Shown: in pieces, positions 6,863 through 9,194 of the stretch | Layout of the letters: each line of letters starts with the position of its first letter | Numbering within the stretch: position 1 is the first letter of the stretch | Source of the DNA: Bacillota bacterium | GTDB taxonomy: Bacteria > Bacillota > Bacilli > Paenibacillales > NBRC-103111 | Assembly (NCBI GenBank): GCA_023393235.1 | Contig: JAEWMH010000135.1 | Location: 1-9,194, forward strand | DNA: 9,194 bases | Direction of reading: 5' to 3' | Notes under the pieces: model-generated | What the model was told of the DNA's origin: nothing | Seen by the model: only the letters and a program-made list of their open reading frames with translations | Databases searched by the model: none | Translations under genes and position numbers: made by a program

Positions 6863-6890
6863 CATGGTATGCGAGAGGGGGGCGCTGGGT
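6863..6890 (-). promoter_or_regulatory. Possible sigma-K promoter of dpaAB
   Basis: On the minus strand an AC (6889-6890) is followed after exactly 17 nt by CATACCATG (6863-6871). The sigma-K consensus is AC-N17-CATANNNTA, so only the last base differs. Transcription would begin near 6857, leaving about 27 nt before the GTG start of dpaA, room for its ribosome site. The B. subtilis spoVF operon is known to depend on sigma-K. The -35 part is too short to be informative alone, and the -10 also resembles sigma-E sites. Confidence 0.5.
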
Positions 6891-6893
6891 TAC

Positions 6894-6924
6894 TGCCCAG
6901 CCTGTCCCTGGAACAGGCTGGGCA
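6894..6924. repeat. 12-bp perfect inverted repeat between the radical SAM terminator and dpaA
   Basis: TGCCCAGCCTGT (6894-6905) and ACAGGCTGGGCA (6913-6924) form a perfect 12-bp stem with a 7-nt loop. On neither strand is it followed by a T-run. It lies just past the radical SAM terminator and ends 3 bp short of the proposed -35 of the dpaA promoter. It could be an operator, a 3'-end RNA stabiliser for readthrough transcripts, or part of a tandem terminator. Confidence 0.7.
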
Positions 6925-6928
6925 AGTC

Positions 6929-6961
6929 AAAAAAACATCCTTTCCCATAACGGGAAGGATG
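6929..6961 (-). terminator. Rho-independent terminator after the radical SAM pair
   Basis: CATCCTTTCCC (6936-6946) and GGGAAGGATG (6952-6961) form a 10-bp stem with one bulged base and a 5-nt loop. On the minus strand it is followed directly by seven T (6929-6935). It begins about 20 nt past the stop of the HemN-like gene and separates that unit from the dpa operon. Confidence 0.9.
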
Positions 6962-6980
6962 CTTCGGCAGGGACCAATGG

Positions 6981-8237
6981 CTACTTGATGATCAGTTCAC
7001 CGGGAAACGCCTCTACCCCCATCCGGTTCCACATCTGATCGATGTAAGACAGCGTGTAATCATGCTCATAATGATGAAAGAAGTATACTCCCTTATCCGT
7101 CAGGCGATAGCAGCCGTCCCGCTTCCGGAGAAGCCCCAGTACCCGGGCTGCCAGCAATTCCATGCCATAATAGCGCTCCGGCGGTTTCCCAAAAAATTGC
7201 CGAAATACCTCGGGATCCACACAGGTGGTATAAGCGGTCCAGAACAGGTAATACAGCATCCGCTGCCGCCGGGTAAACCGCAGGGTCAAAGCCGTAGGGA
7301 TAGTTCCGCTGTCTACACGGGCGATATACTCCGGTATGGAAAAGGTATTGACCTTAAACTGATCCTCCAGGAGAGTAGTAGCCGAGCAGCCGAAGCCCAG
7401 GAAATTATCCCGGGTCATGGAGGAATATTTCTTGGTACCAGGTTTGCCGAAGGTCCAGATGGAGTCCTGGATGTAGCCCTTCTCCCGGCAGTGGGCAGCA
7501 ATTTGGCCCATTAACGCCTTCTTTTCCGTTTCGTGCATGGGATCAAAGTTCCTGCTGGTCATCGTAAAATCAATAAACGGATATAGCGCAATATGATTTG
7601 CGCCGTTGGCGAAAGCAGTGTCAATATCCGCCTGGAGGCTAGCCAATGTTTGGCCGGGCAGAGCAAAGATGAAATCCATGGCAACCGTTTCGAAGGGCAC
7701 CTTGCGTAACGCATCAAACATGGTTGCATACACATGCCCTTTGCGTCCCAGCAGCTCCAGATATGCTTTGTTGAAGGACTGCACTCCGATGCTGATCCGC
7801 GTCACGCCTGCTTCCTTCAGCATCCGCAGTTTGTCTACGGTCACATCGGCGGGATGAAGCTCCAGTCCGATTCCCTCAGTAATCTCAAAAAAACGGCCAA
7901 CAACCTCTATAATCTCTTTTATTTCATGGGCAAGCAAAGCGGGAGTACCGCCGCCGAAATACAGCGTGGTCACTTTTTTGCGGTGCGGGACGGTACCGCC
8001 CACCATAGCGATTTCCTGTTTGAGCGCTGCAGCATAAGCCTTGGCCTCATCCTCACGGTAGACCGTCTTGCAATACGGGCAAAACTCGCACAGGCTCCGG
8101 CAGAACGGGATGTGGATATACAGGCCCAGATTCCGGGCATCCGTATAATTCAGGCTTGAATCATAATCATTCGTAAAACGAAACGGCCGGAATGAGCGTG
8201 TTAGCCATATCCGCGCCAAGGAAGATAGGATGCGCAT
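6981..8237 (-). CDS. HemN-like radical SAM protein (418 aa), function unknown
   Basis: This is a radical SAM enzyme of the coproporphyrinogen III oxidase-like (HemN/HemW) superfamily. The cluster motif is C-x3-C-x2-C (Cys46, Cys50, Cys53) in IPFCRSLCEFCPYC, with a further Cys56. YFGGGTPA (93-100), ISIGVQSFN (148-156), MDFIFALPGQT (187-197) and LGFGCSATT (280-288) follow in the HemN order. The position of the HNxxYW motif typical of the heme chaperone HemW reads KKYSSMTRDNF (269-279), so it is not a plain HemW, and heme synthesis is not shown. The first 20 residues are basic and partly hydrophobic, which may allow membrane contact. The ATG at 8235-8237 has a GAGGT site that overlaps the stop codon of the upstream radical SAM gene 7 nt away, so the two are almost certainly one translationally coupled unit. 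The true substrate is unknown. A C-methylase or another HemN-like oxidative chemistry is possible. Confidence 0.85.
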   Translation of the reverse strand: MRILSSLARIWLTRSFRPFRFTNDYDSSLNYTDARNLGLYIHIPFCRSLCEFCPYCKTVYREDEAKAYAAALKQEIAMVGGTVPHRKKVTTLYFGGGTPALLAHEIKEIIEVVGRFFEITEGIGLELHPADVTVDKLRMLKEAGVTRISIGVQSFNKAYLELLGRKGHVYATMFDALRKVPFETVAMDFIFALPGQTLASLQADIDTAFANGANHIALYPFIDFTMTSRNFDPMHETEKKALMGQIAAHCREKGYIQDSIWTFGKPGTKKYSSMTRDNFLGFGCSATTLLEDQFKVNTFSIPEYIARVDSGTIPTALTLRFTRRQRMLYYLFWTAYTTCVDPEVFRQFFGKPPERYYGMELLAARVLGLLRKRDGCYRLTDKGVYFFHHYEHDYTLSYIDQMWNRMGVEAFPGELIIK

Positions 8238-8244
8238 AGTAACC

Positions 8245-9147
8245 TCATATGTATTTTAGATAAGTTCGGACCATATCCAATGCCACCCGGATATTGCCGC
8301 TAAACACCAGAGTATATTCCGCGGCGAAGAAATAGCCGCATTCCTGGCATAACCCAGGAACCTCCACACACCGGCCGCAGACAGACAATTTGCCGTCCTC
8401 CATCACCACACACTGGTAACAAGGCGTCGGGAAAGAGTTGTCGATGATATACGGAAAGGCGGAGGGAAGGTTGAATACCGGGAATCCCTCCCGGATCAAG
8501 CTGCTTATTTCACCGCAGCAAGCGGCCTTTTCCTCTCTCGTTAAGGCCATATCCGCCGTTTCCGGATAAGGGGTATGGAAGTTGAAGGAAACTGCACGCA
8601 CAGCAGATTTAGTCTGAGCTACCTCGCAGACAGCCCGGATGCTGTCCTTGTTGATCTGATTGACCGCCATATAAAGGCAGATATTACCTGACGAAGCCTG
8701 GTCAATGTTGGCAAGAATCGTGTGATAGGTGTTTCCTCTGATCCGGTTATGCCTCTCCTCATCCCCATCCAAGCTGAGCAGGATCAGATCCGCTTCCGGC
8801 AGGTCCAGCGGAAAGGTCCCGTTGGTGACCACATTGACAATCAGAAAGCCCATCCGCTTAGCTTCGATGACCAAATCCCGCAGGCTTTTGTCCCCATCAC
8901 TCCACAAAAAAGTTTCCCCGCCGCAAAAAAACAGGATCCGGATGCCCATCTCATACAGCTGCCGCATCTCTCCGTAAATCCTGGCATAACAGTGCACGGC
9001 TGCCGTCAGATTATTAACGGAGCAATGCTTGCAGTGGAGATTGCATTTATCGGTAAGGATGATGGTGCCCAGAAGCGGCTTCTTTCTTTTGAAGAGAATT
9101 GTCGCCAAACCGAAAAAACCAAATTGTATAAATGATGTAAGTTTCAT
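8245..9147 (-). CDS. Radical SAM protein with a cysteine-rich C-terminal extension (300 aa)
   Basis: The radical SAM core begins at residue 25 with TIILTDKCNLHCKHCSV. The [4Fe-4S] ligands are Cys35, Cys39 and Cys42, followed by the GGET SAM-binding motif (76-79) and VVTNGT (106-111). The C-terminal part carries three CxxC pairs, Cys243/246, Cys257/260 and Cys267/270, resembling a SPASM/twitch-type auxiliary cluster domain or a zinc-ribbon-like fold. A hydrophobic stretch (5-19) followed by KRKK at the N-terminus suggests peripheral membrane attachment. The ATG at 9145-9147 was chosen because AGGGG lies 6 nt upstream. An ATG 18 nt earlier (9163-9165) has only a weak site. The gene is followed after 7 nt by the HemN-like radical SAM gene. 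The product is unknown; relatives in lipid, cofactor and peptide modification share this architecture. Only 47 bp of upstream sequence is visible, with no identifiable promoter. Confidence 0.82.
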   Translation of the reverse strand: MKLTSFIQFGFFGLATILFKRKKPLLGTIILTDKCNLHCKHCSVNNLTAAVHCYARIYGEMRQLYEMGIRILFFCGGETFLWSDGDKSLRDLVIEAKRMGFLIVNVVTNGTFPLDLPEADLILLSLDGDEERHNRIRGNTYHTILANIDQASSGNICLYMAVNQINKDSIRAVCEVAQTKSAVRAVSFNFHTPYPETADMALTREEKAACCGEISSLIREGFPVFNLPSAFPYIIDNSFPTPCYQCVVMEDGKLSVCGRCVEVPGLCQECGYFFAAEYTLVFSGNIRVALDMVRTYLKYI

Positions 9148-9194
9148 CTTTTTCCCCTGTATCATTCCAGCAATATGTTCAATATACCATGCTC

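Noticed and set aside
9148..9194. Promoter for the radical SAM pair at the right edge
   Set aside because: Several AT-rich hexamers are present, but spacing fails for sigma-A, sigma-E and sigma-K, and the region is cut by the window.

Overview
The window comes from an endospore-forming Bacillota, most likely Paenibacillus or a close relative. It carries both subunits of dipicolinate synthase (dpaA and dpaB, the spoVF operon), which is a spore gene pair. All genes lie on the minus strand with strong GGAGG-type ribosome binding sites, several TTG or GTG starts and moderate GC content. The gene order dpaA-dpaB-dapG-dapA-RNase J-tepA is the one known from Bacillus and its relatives. The RNase J protein reads like Paenibacillus RNase J as I remember it; no search was run.

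Layout in transcription order, from the right edge leftwards. (1) Positions 9147-6981 hold two tightly linked radical SAM genes. One has a cysteine-rich C-terminus and the other is HemN-like. They end in an intrinsic terminator at 6929-6961. (2) A strong hairpin (6894-6924) and a possible sigma-K promoter (6863-6890) come next, followed by dpaA and dpaB with a 4-bp start/stop overlap. (3) An 87-nt leader able to form competing hairpins precedes dapG (aspartokinase I). A 102-nt AT-rich gap with a small palindrome follows, then dapA and a clear terminator at 3005-3031. (4) A small predicted methyltransferase starts immediately after that terminator. (5) A recognisable housekeeping promoter drives a catalytically intact RNase J, which ends in a terminator at 534-563. 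(6) The 5' part of tepA, a ClpP-like protease, runs off the left edge.

The core makes metabolic sense. DapG and DapA supply the lysine/diaminopimelate pathway up to 4-hydroxy-tetrahydrodipicolinate, and DpaA/DpaB oxidise that intermediate to dipicolinate for the spore core. Aspartate-semialdehyde dehydrogenase (asd), which lies between dpaB and dapG in B. subtilis, is not there in this window.

The least explained parts are the two-gene radical SAM unit, the methyltransferase inserted between dapA and RNase J, and the regulatory-looking structures ahead of dapG, dapA and dpaA. No tRNA, rRNA, CRISPR array, insertion sequence or plausible plus-strand gene was found. No intergenic stretch exceeds 300 bases.
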